NCBI GenBank assembly: GCA_012845835.1
Contig: JABAKD010000005.1
Span: 3,197,075 to 3,261,074 of the forward strand
Reading direction: 5' to 3'
DNA: 64,000 nt
From: Undaria pinnatifida
Taxonomy: Eukaryota; Sar; Phaeophyceae; Laminariales; Alariaceae
Shown: piece after piece, positions 1-12,300 of the stretch
How the letters are laid out: every line of letters begins with the position of its first letter
How positions within the stretch are numbered: the first letter of the stretch is position 1
Made by a program: the position numbers and the translations under genes
The notes under the pieces: model-generated
Databases searched by the model: none
Told to the model about the DNA's origin: nothing
What the model saw: only the letters and a program-made list of their open reading frames with translations

Positions 1-65
1 NNNNNNNNNNNNNNNNNNNNNNNNNNNNNNNNNNNNNNNNNNNNNNNNNNNNNNNNNNNNNNNNN
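1..65. other. Assembly gap (run of N)
   Basis: Positions 1-65 are all N, so the window starts inside a scaffold gap. The first real bases (66-150) already resemble a dispersed repeat found again near 6130-6215. Confidence 0.99.
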
Positions 66-690
66 GTCATAGACAGATATACTCTAGGAGGTGTTGTACG
101 TACCGACCGAACGACCGTCATATAGTTCAGTTCCTTGCAAGATGCCTTGCAACGTTCGCCGAAACTTACGATGATAAGTGAGGTGCAACGTGAATGTACA
201 ATACACCGACGGGAAGTAACAAACGGACATTCCCCGCATGTTGTATTTCGCTGCATCTAGATTTAGAAACTTTGTGTACTCAGGGTAGTGAGTACGATTC
301 GAGAATATACTAATGTACTGCAAAGTCCATGAAACTTCAACATGCCCCCTTTGATGAGCAGACAGTAGCTGCTGTAGAGGAACTTGATACTCAAAAGCAT
401 TTCGACGTCATGCTCAGATCTCTGCGTCTAAACAGCAGCGGCAATATGCAGGTAACCATGCCACTCGGAGAATAAAAATACGAATGGAACAATGCAACAT
501 TCAATTCTGCTACATTATCATCCGTAATATGGATTAAATTGTGTCCCAAAATGCTACGCGTGGTGGATTTACAAGCGAGAAAAAAACTTGGGAAGAGGTG
601 CAACCCCAGTTGGGGGTTCAACACGCCCCCTGAAGGTATACCTAGAGCTACGTGAAACTGATTAAAACGTAAACTGTGGACGCTGGCTCA
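66..690. other. Gene-free stretch with a partial family B copy
   Basis: Positions about 66-150 share ACAGACAGAT, TACTCTA and the ACGTACCG block, in the same order, with 6130-6215, just ahead of the larger family B copy. The rest is ordinary sequence with no convincing reading frame. Confidence 0.5.
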
Positions 691-784
691 GTACATGCCG
701 CGAAGATTCGTACTAATCCGTTTTACGTATATATTTACATACTCGGAAGAACGTCTACCGATACAGGTGGTACGGTAATACACT

Positions 785-1375
785 GTGGGAGTTTTTTTTT
801 GCGCGAAACCTCTGCTCCCGATGCTACTTTTTAAAAATCCATTACATATATTTTCCAACGCACACTGGTGGGGGTCCTTCCAACGCACACTGTCGGGCTC
901 CTGCCAACGCACACTGAAAGGCGTCCCGGGGGGGGGGGGGGGGGTCGGGGGGGGGGGGGGGGTTCGGCGGGGGGGGTTCGGGGGGGGGGGGGGGTCGTCC
1001 CCCCCCGACACTGCTAGTAGCATCCAAGTACCGTTCGGCTGCCTTGCCAACCCAGCGCTGGTGGGGCATTTGGGACGCACACTGCACACACAACACACAC
1101 AACACACAACACACAACACACATAACGAAAATATTTCACTTCGTTGTGCCGTGGGCTGCGGAAAAAAACTCCCCTCCCAAAAATACCGCCTCGTCCTTAC
1201 AAAACAAAAAAAATCAAACGGCCGCGCTTCCAAATCAAACCACCAACACACACCAACACACACCAACACAAACCTACACACACCAACACACCAACACACC
1301 AACACACCAGCACACACCAACACACACCAACACTCATCAACACACACCAACACACACCGCACACCCTCTATTTCT
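785..1375. repeat. Poly-G/C runs and CACCAA/CACAA simple repeats
   Basis: Long G runs at 928-995 are followed by AACACAC-type repeats (about 1085-1125) and ACCAACACAC-type repeats (about 1240-1360). Reading frames here are proline-, glycine- or threonine-rich products of the repeats and are not credible genes. Confidence 0.85.
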
Positions 1376-1696
1376 ATCCCTCGTCGGATACACCGCGCTC
1401 CTCGGCGTTGCGCTGGAACGTTTGCGCCTCTGCTGTTCGATCCTGCCCGTGTGGTCTGCCGTGTCTGCGTGCGCCGGTGACTGCGTCTATCAGTTGGGCT
1501 GCTGCGTACTTCCTGTCGCTGGTTCTGCTGTCGCAGCTCATCTCCGCCGCGTGCTGTGGGTGTCTGCTATGAGCCTCTTCGCTCGTTCTAGGCTCCTCCT
1601 TCTCTGCGGCTGCGTGTTCTTCGCCTTCTTCAAACCTCACGGCGTACCACCTCCTCGTGCTCCGGCGGAATCTCTGCACACTATGCAGCGCTCGCT

Positions 1697-2305
1697 GTAT
1701 GTGTAGTACGTACATGTGTAGCGCAGCAGTACTCCTGTGTGTTTGCGTGTGTAGGATACGCGTGCGTGTTCGAACCTGCCATACTACCTCACCTTCCTCC
1801 AGCGTTCTTGCGGTACAAATCCCTTCCATCACCTGTGTATGCAGGTATATGTACACGGCACTGCTTATACGCTGCGCACTCAGCATGATCACAGCAGTGT
1901 GTGTATGTACAGTGGTGTGCACACAGCTCTCGCTGTGTGTAGTACATACATGTGTATCGCAAGCAATACTTTTGTGTGTATGCGTGTGTAGGATACGCGT
2001 ATTCGAACCTGCCATACTACCTCACCTTCCCCCAGCGTTCCTGCGGTACAAATCCCTTCTATCATCTGTGTATGCAAGTGTGTACACGGCACTTCTCATA
2101 CGCTGTGCACTCAGCATGGTCACAGCAGCGTGTGTATGTACAGCGCTGTGCACACAGCTCCCGCTGTGTATGTAGTACATACATGTGTAGCGCAGCAGTA
2201 CTCCTGTGTGTTTGCGTGTGTAGGATACGCGTACGTGTTCGAACCTGCCATACTACCTCACCTTCCTCCAGCGTTCCTGCGGTACAAATCCCTTCCATCA
2301 CCTCT
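1697..2305. repeat. Tandem repeat, about 235 bp period, nearly three copies
   Basis: The block GTGTAGGATACGCGT recurs at about 1750, 1988 and 2220, and each copy is followed in order by a TTCGAACCTGCCATACTACC block, a GCGGTACAAATCCCTTC block and GTACACGGCACT. Copies differ by scattered substitutions and small indels. All frames through it are cysteine/valine-rich and equally open, so I do not call a gene. Confidence 0.85.
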
Positions 2306-2369
2306 GTATGCATCATCTCCTATGTATGTATGCGTCTCCAGCTACGGCTGTGCGTCCTGTAACAAGCGT

Positions 2370-2835
2370 TCGTGTCTTTCAGCACGTTACATCCTACACC
2401 TGCGTAAAACTTAACCCATGCGCACATTGTCATCACACCATGCGGCCTTCCTCGCCAATTCTGCTGTTCCCTTTACAGGGGACTAAGTACGAGCATCCTA
2501 TCCGTGACATTCTCCGCCTCAAAGCGAAAGTCGCCGACTAGATCGTCCTTCACGTCACGGCCGGCCGCGCCCTCTCCGTCGCCGACTTGCAACGGAGTGT
2601 TCGTGCCTTTCAGCACGTTACATCCTACACCTGCGTACAACGTAACCATGCGCACATTGTCATCACACCGTGCGGCCTTCCTCGCCAATTCTGCTGTTCC
2701 CTTTACAGGGGAATAAGTACGAGCATCCTATCGGTGACATGCTCCGCCTCAAAGCGAAAGTCGCCGACTAGATCGTCCTTCACGTCACGGCCGGCCGCGC
2801 CTTCTCCGTCGCCGACTTCCAACGCCAATGTTCAG
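2370..2835. repeat. Two-copy tandem repeat, 230 bp period
   Basis: GCGCACATTGTCATCACAC occurs near 2420 and again 230 bp later, and the block GTCACGGCCGGCCGCGCC also repeats at 230 bp. Each copy contains a pyrimidine-rich CCCTTTACAG followed by a short open frame (GTKYEHPIRDILRLKAKVAD then a stop in the first copy). That looks like an acceptor plus a terminal exon, but no upstream exon is visible, so coding status is open. Confidence 0.8.
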
Positions 2836-2998
2836 CCCCGGAAGGAAGCCCCTCTCTTCGTCTCCTCATGGGCAACCGGGCTCGTATGGGTTTCAATGTC
2901 CTCGACGCCATTGACAGCATCAAGCACTTCTCCGACTTGGAGGCTCATCTTCGCCAGAATTTCTTCCCACATCGCCGGTATCTCTCGCTGGGCGTGCT

Positions 2999-3185
2999 AA
3001 AACATTCCGCCACTCCCGACGGTCACCAAGTGCCTTCTCGCGCAGTCAAGTGTGATAAAACATTCCGCCACTCCCGACGGTCACCAAGTGCCTTCTCGCG
3101 CAGTCAAGTGTGATAAAACATTCCGCCACTCCCGACGATCGCCAAGTGCCTTCTCGCGCAGCGAGCCACCAGTCAAGTGTGACAA
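2999..3185. repeat. 58-bp tandem repeat, three copies
   Basis: AACATTCCGCCACTCCCGAC starts at 3001, 3059 and 3117, an exact 58-bp period. The first two units are nearly identical. The third has a small insertion (GCGAGCCACC) before the shared AGTCAAGTGTGA end. Confidence 0.92.
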
Positions 3186-3239
3186 AACACTTCTCCACTT
3201 ACACCAAAAAACACTGACTAAACATGTACTGTTGTATCA

Positions 3240-6120
3240 GCGATGTACGTCCTAGGAAAAGAAAGCGTCAAAAAAGGTGTGATGTAAGGTCAATACGCCC
3301 CCTCAATTGAACCGTAAAGCAAATAGTATATCGAAGAAAGTTAAACTTTTGGATCAATAGGTGTATCCAGCGCTATACGGAACTGTGCATTTACCACCTG
3401 CAGTCCGTGTGCTCGTAATACTACTGAACAATATTTGTACGTGTACATACGTGCATCAGTACAACACAGCTGCTACTGATGCTATCGTGTACTACCGTTC
3501 AACAGAAACGAAGTTGCACTACGTTCACACGTGCTTATAATACCCAGCAGTCGTTAAAATCAACCGTGCTTTCTACTTAAAGTATTGCTGTTAATGCTCG
3601 AAAATGAAAGTTACTTAGGAGGCAAGGAAGTAACTCCAAACTTGGACAAGTCGAGTCCAGTACGAAACCACCATGGTTTACTTACGTTTGCATGATGCTT
3701 GATTCGTGTCATCCTACGTGATGAGACTGCCAAGCCAAAAATAGAAAAACTAACAACAGTTGCCGACGCAAATCGAGAACCATAACGAAAAAACGTACGA
3801 AGTATTGTACAGCAGTAGTAGCGCAGTACAAGTAGTTCTCGTACAAATGTCAAACTAGCTACGTACTGTGAAGCAACAACCAAGAACGCCAGGAGAAAAC
3901 AACACATGCTTGCCCGACACAAGAACAAAATTAAGCAAAGAAAATAAACCTAGATAGTGTTCGTGATGCTACTGATAATGCTGCGGCTGCTGATGCTGAA
4001 ATTCGTGTTCGTTCTCTTCGCAGCTGCTGAAGCGTAAAAGAAGAACTATGGCAGACGGCGACGTTGCTGATGTAGATGATGTGAGTGAAAGCCTTTAGTG
4101 ACGACGGTGATCATGGCCATGATCGACTGCCCTCTCGTGGCCGTCGTGCCTTGGTTCTGTTCGTTGAGTGCAGCGTCAGAGGCTGGTGATGTGGTTGCTG
4201 ATGTTGTGTTGCGGATTCTGGGTTCCTGCAGCTGCAACACGTGCGGTGCGATTATAAAGTTCCTAGCACCCCAATATGAATGCTAGAAACCAAATAGCAT
4301 CTCTTTCGTTTGAGAAATATTCAAAGCGCTTTTCGATAGAATCAAAAAAATCCCGTTGTAGGCATTGGACTGCAGCTAACGAACCATTCAGCTCGATTCT
4401 ACTGGAGATTCCCTACTTGGTCATCTGCACGTTAGAGCCTCTGGCACTGGTGATGTTGGAGCTGGCAGTGCGTGCGATGGTAGTCGGTGGTGTTGTCCGT
4501 CCCCATCAGGAGGATGGGGAGATTTTTTCCCGAGTAATTATCTTGTGGAAGAGATCGGTGAGATATCTTCCAGCTCAACGCTCAGGCCGCCTCTTAGAGG
4601 TAAGTCCCGTGTTGTTTGACGGTGGAGATGTTGCTGTGGCGGCCGTTGGAGTGGAACTCTCAGTTGTAGACGGCGTTGCTCATGCTGTGGCAGGTACTGC
4701 AGTTCCAAGTGCAATCGCTAATGATACACGGTAGCAATTGAAGCTGATATTGTCGCCCTAGCTGTTGCAGGTTGATGGCGTGCAATGACGCCGATGTCTT
4801 GTCATCGTGATGAGGATGTACTGTTAACAGTAGTCGTACGACGAGTAGAGGTGGGTGACGTGCTGTTGATGGTGATCCTGGCTTGAGAACGGTATGTGAT
4901 GTCGAATTGGCCATGTAGTAGGCCTAGACAAGGGTGAGGGCAGTTGCCCTGTTCCTGCCCCCGCAAACAGTTAACGTGCTGTGGTCAGGGTGGTTTGTTT
5001 TGTGCGTGCCGAATTGAGTGCAGCAGCTGATCACAATGTTACAACTGATCTGCACACGCTTGGACGCCTCTCTGCTGTGAGCAGAGACCCATTACGCATG
5101 ATTGGATTTCGAATAATTTCTCCGTGATGCTGGCCGTTTGCATTGCTGCTTGCTTGGTCGCTTGAGAGCGGCCTAGACCTTGCTGTACGCGTAGTAGGGT
5201 GATAGCAGTTGGTCATACTTCGACGTGTAGAAACGTGAAATAAGTTAACGTCGAGATGCAGCAAGGCGAATTTCCGAGTCTGATACGTACTTCTAGCGTG
5301 GAAGCAGATGCTAAAGAACCTTCGGGTCCAAAACGCACGTCTAGCCGTCCACGCAGATGTTGGATAATGCAAAATACCCAGTCTCGGCTGGGGTTAATGC
5401 CTCCGTCGTTTGGCTGGGTAACCGAGTTGCCGACGACCTTGACGCAGGTTACAGCTGTTGGTGCTGTCACCCTTTCATGAAAAATTGACGACGATAAGTT
5501 CTTGTACCCTTTTTGCACTACTTGCTGTTAATAGTTGAAGAAGCGGTTTTAACGATGTCTTCGCGCGTGTGACAGCGCGAACCCGGACTCCATACCTGCT
5601 GCACGACGCGTGAAAGCACCGGCGGTCTTCTTACCTTGTTTTCGCGTAGTACGTGAAAGCAGTCTCCTCTCTCGAACAATACGGATGCAATTGGTGTTGT
5701 CACAGATGTGATGCCTCTGGGTCGAGAGTGATCTTGCTTCTTGAAGGAACGTCCGAACATTAGGCGCACCAGAGGAAATGCAAGCTATTCGTCGACCTCC
5801 TTGGGAACGCTTGGTGGACGCAGCGAGACACCGTTGCGTGGTGCTAGTACGTAAAAGGGCGGGGCTCGTCCCTTGTTTCCGATGATGTGTATCGAGGCCC
5901 TGACTCTGAGCCGCAGAGGTGGCCCCGAAGTGTGCTTGTGGTGATAAAAAAGATGATAAGGTAGCTTGGAGAGTGGCGCTAATATAGGGGAGGAAAGACG
6001 AAAACAAAGATGTAGAAATCAGAACGAGGGGGGAAGAAAAATGGCAACGTCAGGAGATGTAAGGAGAGAAGGAAACGTAACGAGTGACCTAGGTGGGGCT
6101 GTCCACGACCAGATCGATAC
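3240..6120. other. Gene-free stretch, no recognisable product
   Basis: Several open frames of 80-150 codons exist on both strands (for example 4276-4734 on + and 5549-6007 on -), but none shows a recognisable domain or supported splice structure. The 3960-4900 part has GATGTTGCTGTGG-like low-complexity character. I see nothing else to annotate. Confidence 0.4.
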
Positions 6121-6124
6121 GGCA

Positions 6125-6442
6125 CAATGCCCATGCCACAGACAGATGTACTCTACGAGATGTTATACGTACCGGCAGATCGACCGTCCTATTGTCAAGT
6201 TCCCTAGACCCTTGCATCCCTACTTATGCCGGAACAGAGCACGTCGGGTTTTCCCCAACCAGACAGACATTGCTTGCACCAAGCGCGAAGCGCGGTGAGG
6301 TGTTCGACGAGTCGCATGAAGGGTGGACATCCTTCCAAGAACCGCTCGTAAGACGGACTTGGGCACCTTGTGCCTACTTTCTTGCTTACGGATGACAGCG
6401 ACCAATGAGTAAAACTTTGTTTTATGGGGTGGCCACTCCAGA
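6125..6442. repeat. Dispersed repeat family B, near-complete copy
   Basis: It shares blocks in the same order with 38310-38580: CATCCC..ATGCCG, GGAGCACGTCGGGT, ACCAAGCGCGAAG, GTGAGGTGTT, GAGTCGCATGAAGG, TACTTTCTTGC, GGATGACAGC and GGTGGCCACTCC. No protein is encoded, so this looks like a non-autonomous mobile element. Shorter copies occur at 21036-21160 and 28990-29085. Confidence 0.75.
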
Positions 6443-6739
6443 GACAGCAGCGGGTATACTATGTAACTGCCCAATGGGCGTCTTGCCATATTCACACTAC
6501 GTGATGCGATCATTCCCCTTGTGTGGAGTTAGGGTTCTCCACCGCGCACAACATGATCTAACTCGATAACAATCATGGTAACCGCCAAAAAACATACAGA
6601 AAGATACTCCGGTTGTCTAGCTCACGCATTGAGTGGCGAATTTTCCAGCGCCGTTGCCAACCAACGCCAACCCTAATATACGTATAATGTTTAACTGCGT
6701 CGGTGCCAACCGAGGCCAAGTATTATATTTACGTTATCG

Positions 6740-7060
6740 GGGCAGCGGGGGGGGGCGATACAGGGGAGGCACGGTGAAGAGGGGCCCGCAGGTGGTCGGC
6801 ATGGAGGAAGGAAGTAGGCAGGAGGGAGCCAAGACGCAGGGGTGGGGGGAGGTGGGGGAGAAAATGGCGGAGGAGCGAAAAGTTGGGGGGGGTCTCGGAA
6901 GTGTGTGTGAAGGGTGTGGCGAACGGTCGGGGGGCGGGGAAGGCGGGGGGGGGGAATCAGGAAGAGAATAGGGTTGGGGGACGCGCGACAGGGGAAAGCC
7001 CGGGGGAGGGTGGAATGAACGGAGGGAAGGGGAGGGGGGGAGGGTCTCTGTCCACCGTGC
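6740..7060. repeat. Purine-rich (G/A) low-complexity tract
   Basis: Roughly 300 bases are almost all G and A on the plus strand, with runs of six to ten G. Open frames on both strands (Gly/Arg-rich or Pro/Ser-rich) are composition artefacts. Confidence 0.8.
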
Positions 7061-7699
7061 TTATGTGGTCTCCTCATCACACTGAAGTTATTGTTGCTAC
7101 CCTCTGCCAGCCATCGTGGCATCTGTTGAACCTAACGCTACATTCGGGTGTACAAAAGAGTGATGGGTATGCCCGTGTACAGTCGTCGTGCTACGCCAAC
7201 GATTAAGGGTGCGGTGTTGCAGTATCATGAGGTATGCCATTTTCACGAACGACTCTGTTCTACCTCACTGACAACACCTCACGTTAGCCAATTTTTGATT
7301 GACGCCACCGCCTAGGTAACCATCCCATAGGGGCTTCGCTTTGAAGATATAAGACAGCCCGAACGTCTAAGACCCCAAGCAACCAGCGGGGTCACTCGCG
7401 CGAGTGACCCCGAGCCACTGAAACAAAAGTGCCCGAAAGGGGGTAATCCACCCCCCTATGATACCGTAGCTTTGGTCCAAACCTCGGGTCGAGCTTGGGT
7501 CGGATTTGGAGCACAGTCTTGGCTCGAGCACTGGCCGTGTACAGGCGGGTAGCGGACACACGCGCAACAAATCGTAGTGTATACCCATTAAGAGTCGACG
7601 ACCTATTGTCAGTCGCCTCACAGCTTTGTAATCACCATCAAGACACACCCGTCGGCATTTTGTACGGTCGTTCGCGATAGCACCAGACGCATGCTACGA

Positions 7700-7990
7700 T
7701 AGAGGTATCACACACTTTTCGTCTGAAATGGTTTCTGAACGACGGGGTCCCTTAACCCAAAATCGTCGGGGGAAAAAAATAAATAATAGCCCATTTTTGG
7801 GGGGGGGTTATGATTCTCATTGTGTACCACGGTAGTGGTTTTACTTTTCTCCAGATCGGTGTTTCGGGAGAGGCTTTAACCCCTTTAGAGCCCACGAACC
7901 CCTCCCTATACTAAATCCAAGTAATTTTGTCCCCAAAAACGGGTTTCCAGTTGTAAAAGGGAGGGTTAAGCTCCCAATTTGAGGGGTAGT
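7700..7990 (-). repeat. Dispersed repeat family D copy
   Basis: Read on the minus strand it carries the family D order: CCAGTTGTAAAAGG complement, GGGGACAAAATTACTTGG, ATTTAGTATAGGGAGGGG, then CTCTAAAGGGGTTAA. The neighbouring AAAATCGTCGGGGGAAAA part (about 7760) matches a block near 22530 and 42310 that also sits beside family D copies, so the full element is probably longer than the conserved core. Confidence 0.7.
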
Positions 7991-7999
7991 GTTAGAAAA

Positions 8000-9330
8000 A
8001 AAGTTGTGCGCCTCTATCGTAGCACGCGTCGTCAGATTAAAAGAACCTATGTCCTTCGTTCGGGGCGGGTATCTTGGCACAGTGTTTGCGACGTTATGGT
8101 TCGAACCCGCGTCGACTTGGGGCGGCCGCGATACAGGCCGATGTGCTTGGCGGGTTGCGATGTCGTCGATCCGCGTCCAGTCCTTAACACAGCTAATGAT
8201 GATGATGCCGTTCGTTGTGTACTACGCGAAATAACACATTGTTCTTCTTGGCGAACAGCGTGTGTGCTGTTTACGAACCATGTGTGTATTATTTGCGAAC
8301 AACGTGTGCGTGTTCGCTCGCGACAACGGGCTCGATTGATATCGGTATCGAATGTCAGCAAGATCCTGTATTTGGACGTAAGTCATCACCGTCTATGTGC
8401 TCCGAGCTCTTTACGTGCCCGGTGAACGCCCCCTCTATCCCCGTTCCACTCAGAGCACTTTTGAGCACCTCGGTACACCAGTACGGGCCGAGATGCCATG
8501 TTTGGGATATGTTCTGTTGGTTGGGCGCTCCAACGGTTTTTTCTGCTAAGCAACGTTGTTGCTCTTGACCTTCCGGTGGTGGAGCGTACGCGACGACATA
8601 CTATAAACAACCTCGCAGAATCCAGTCCAAAGAGACACCGGCATACTTCGTACATAGTGAGTCGCTGGCCGATTAAATATAGGGCTATGCCGTGTATCGA
8701 CAAGCTGACACACGAACTTCGGAATGCGTATTTTGGCTCGCCTCCGGTTTCCCCCTGACTGCACTGCACCGAGCAAAGCACAGAACACCCTGTCCTATTG
8801 ATAGTAGAACACGATGCGCATGCATGTTCTCGCGGGTGGTCTTAAATCCCGCAGGCGGGTGAATTGCACGCAGCCACACTCGTCGTACTCACATCTATTA
8901 AGATATGCTGCTCCTTCACGGCCAGGGTGGGCATATTTGCATAGTAGGTGCAGCAAAACGCTACCGCACAGCAAGTGGTTAACGGTTGCTCGCTCTTGCC
9001 TCGCGTGCTGCTTTGCTGCTTTCTTTGACAGTCGATGCGCGGTTCGACGGTTCCGGCTGTTGTTGGAGTGTCCTGGGAAGTCTGCTACCCTGGTGCGTTT
9101 TTCATTTATTTGCGCTGCGTAGGATATGATATGTTCTTGGTTAGCGTTGCTAATTTTACCCTTTTTTCATTTGGGATGTGGGCGACCTGGAAGGCTCTCT
9201 AGATACTTCCTCTACATATATATATTGCCTGATCGGCGCCTTGTGTAGTTCCGTTGACTGGACGCAGCGTCTAGGCTAACCCCTTGTACCACCTTACCAG
9301 GTACTCTCTGCCGGCATGAATGCGTGTCCA
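8000..9330. other. Gene-free stretch, no recognisable product
   Basis: Mixed-composition sequence with many overlapping open frames of 60-150 codons on both strands and no recognisable domain. GGTTCGAACCC near 8098 resembles a tRNA B box, but I could not fold a tRNA around it. Confidence 0.4.
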
Positions 9331-9869
9331 CGTGTTTATCTACTCACCAGGATCGTGCCCGTTGCGCTCCCACCCACCTCATAGTCTTTCTTTCATTGAG
9401 CATCTGCATCTGGCACGCAGGCATAATATTTTGATCCTATCCACCCCCCCCCCCCCCGCCTCTCCCTAACAACCCCCCCATCCCCAACCCCCCCCCCCCG
9501 TCCCCAACCCCCCCACCCCACCCCACCCCCACCCCCCCCCCAACCCCCACCCCCAACCCCCTTCCCTCGCCCTCCGCCCCACCAAAAACCAAAGTCCGTC
9601 AGAGTTGTAAACACTATCCGACAGGTGATATCGTATTTTTACATTTCGAGCCACCCATGCAGTAGCTCCATTCCATTTGTATGGTATTCAAGTTTCAATT
9701 AACACCTCGCCAACAACGCACCCTTCCCCCGCCCCTCCCACCATCGCCTACTAGCCTTGCGCATGCAGTAAAAATCCTATTCATTTATGCGACCTATGCC
9801 CCCTGCACCTGCCCCCCTCCCGTCACCGTCATACTAAAACTAAAAGTAACTACATGATGTTCATATTTA

Positions 9870-10122
9870 ACTGGTTTATTCCAAAGTCGTCAGATTTTGT
9901 CCCCCTCAAAAAACAGGTTTTATAGCTTCCGTGCACAGATTGATTAACATCTCCCTGTTGACCCTGGTACAAGCTAGTTTTACCAGGGGATCAGAGTCTC
10001 CGACCTATATCCTTAATGAAGGCACACATCCAGCAATACGCGCGATTGGAGTGTCACACACAGCTTGCAAAGATAAGTTTCGACGAAATCTTCGATCTCA
10101 TAGCTGGAGTGCATTTTAATGT
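9870..10122 (+). repeat. Dispersed repeat family A, copy 1
   Basis: It contains the ordered blocks GTCAGATTTTGTCCCCCTC, TTTCCGTGCACAGATTGA, CCCTGTTGACCCTG, CCGACCTATATCCTTAATGA, ATACGCGCGATTGGAGT, CACACAGCTTGCAAAGAT and TAGCTGGAGTGCATTTTAAT. There is no coding potential. Confidence 0.85.
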
Positions 10123-11277
10123 TTCATAATATAATATCGGATGTCTTCTTGCTACAACCGTCAGATTTGTCCCCTTTAAGGATTTATAGTTTCCGCGCAC
10201 ATATCGAAATGTCCCGCCCCCCCCCCCCTCCCCCGATCCTTCTTGTTCAAACCCTCACCCCCCTTCCCCCCCCCCCCCTCCCCCGATCCCTCCCCCCCCC
10301 CCCCCCCCCCCCGCCCCTTTTTCTTTTCTTTTTTTCTCCGCCCAGTTTGTTCAAGCGCCCCACTTACAATCGAAATCGGCCAGAGTAATCAACACCTCTA
10401 CGCAGTTGATATCGCGTCATTATCTTTCTGACCATCCATGACGTAGCTTTCATTTCTTTCCCCCCCCCCGCCTCAACCCCCCCCCCAACGCCCCCTCCTT
10501 TCCCACCACCCGCACGATCGCCTACACCTAGCACCACGCGTATAACAAGCCCCTACATAGCTTTGATCTCCCAGCCGGAGTGTATTACAATGTCATAAGT
10601 GACCTCAACCTTCTAAAAAAAACTCCCCCCCCCCCTCCCTCCTTTTTTTTTTTTCTCGCTCTCCCTTGCTCAAACGCCCCACCTAATATCGAAATCCGCC
10701 AGAGTAATAAACACTTCACGCACTGGATATCACCTCATTATCTTTCTAGAGCCATCCATGCCGCTGCTTTGCCCCCCCCTCGCCCCCCCCCCCCCCCGCC
10801 CCGAACGCCCCCTCCTTCCCCACCACCCGCACCATCGCCTAGACCTAGCACCACACGTATAGCAAGCCCCTACATCTATGCCACCTCAAGCCCTTCCTCC
10901 CCCCTCCCCCCCCCCCCCCCCTTCCCCCACCCGCCACCTCCCCACTCCCCCCACCCCATCCCACCCCCACCCCATCAAACACTCCGCCCTCTACTACTCA
11001 TTGATTGTACAACTTACAGGATATACATGATAGACTGGTGCATTCTTTCCAAAACCGTCACGTTTATCCCCTTAAAATAATGTATAGTTTCCACGCAAAG
11101 ATTAAGCTGCCCCACCCGCCCCACCCCCGCCCCGACCCCCCCCCCCCTATGATGGTTTCCACGCACAAATTGAGCTGCCCCGCCCGTCCCCCCCCCCCCC
11201 CGCCCTTCCCCCCCCGTTCAACCCCGCTCCCTTTTGATCAAAACCAGGCCCCCACGTCCTTCAAAACTCCGCCCTTC

Positions 11278-11570
11278 CCTCACCGGTTATTCGACTTACA
11301 GGATTCACTTGATAAACGGATTCATTTCCTTCCACAGCTGTCAGATTTTGTCCCCCTCAGAAACGGGTTTTATAGTTTCCGCGCACAGACTGACTAGCAT
11401 CACCCTGTTGACCCTGATAGCTACACTGTAGGTTCAAGAGGAGTCGCCGACCTATATCCTTAATGAGGACACACAACCCGTAATACGCGCGATCGGAATA
11501 TCACACACAGCTTGCAAAGATGAGTTTCGACAAAATATTCGATCTCACAGCTGGAGTATACTTTCATTTT
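11278..11570 (+). repeat. Dispersed repeat family A, copy 2 (full length)
   Basis: This is the best full-length copy, about 290 bp. It begins CTCACCGGTTATTCGACTTA and ends with CGATCTCACAGCTGGAGTAT. Copies at 13456-13750 (same orientation) and 48112-48392 (opposite orientation) align along the whole length. Confidence 0.88.
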
Positions 11571-11579
11571 TTATAGTAT

Positions 11580-12300
11580 CGTACACGTCGCATAGAACAA
11601 ATAAAATACATGTATGTATATTCAAAATTGCAGTAGTTTTTTGTTGCTGCTCGGAGAAGGCTCCTCAGTCAGCTTTTCTTGGACGTATTGTTGAGCTTTT
11701 GCCGTGCTATTACAGCTTGCGATGAGGATCAGCTCTCGGCCCGAATCTCCGTCATCTTGCTCGTCGACTCCAGCTGTGTCGGTTCTGCTGTAGTACTCGT
11801 TTTTCGCAAATTATTTCAAATACGTCATCTGTGTGAGTTCGACCAGTTGAGCGGTCGATACTGCGTTCCAACAGCAATTGAGCGGTCTAGATTCAACGTT
11901 GCAAGTTGCGTGATTTATGAGTCTCGTGGCCAATACATACATAGGAGTACTCGCATACAGGGAACAAGAGAGGAGATAGGTCCAAGTGCACTGTAACATA
12001 TGGTTGGGCTGCTAAAAATGGTGATACAGCAGCTGAACGTTCGAGGTTTACGGGGTGGTTTGGCGATTACTGCTGCTACTTGCCGATGATGTTGCGGTAT
12101 GATAATCCCGTTATACTATCCGCCGGTACTCGTATATGTACCTGGCATAAGATACGATAATAACTCAATGGCGGTGACATTGCATACCACATCACCTCGC
12201 CTGTTGTATTTAGCAATATGTGTATATTTCTTATAATTAGCGATGTCAGAAAATGATGGTATCTACTGATTGTACCTATCGATTGAAAAAAATCTATCGT
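11580..12300. other. Stretch between array blocks; weak open frame only
   Basis: An open frame of 105 codons at 11679-11996 (+) is the only candidate. It has no recognisable domain and no splice or promoter support, so I leave it as unassigned sequence. Confidence 0.3.

Noticed and set aside
1374-2015. Minus frame of 213 codons
   Set aside because: It lies in the 235-bp tandem array, where several frames on both strands are equally open, and has no domain.
2999-3185. CRISPR-like direct repeat
   Set aside because: Units are contiguous without unique spacers and the genome is eukaryotic.
8090-8115. tRNA B box-like GGTTCGAACCC
   Set aside because: No acceptor, D or anticodon arm could be paired around it.
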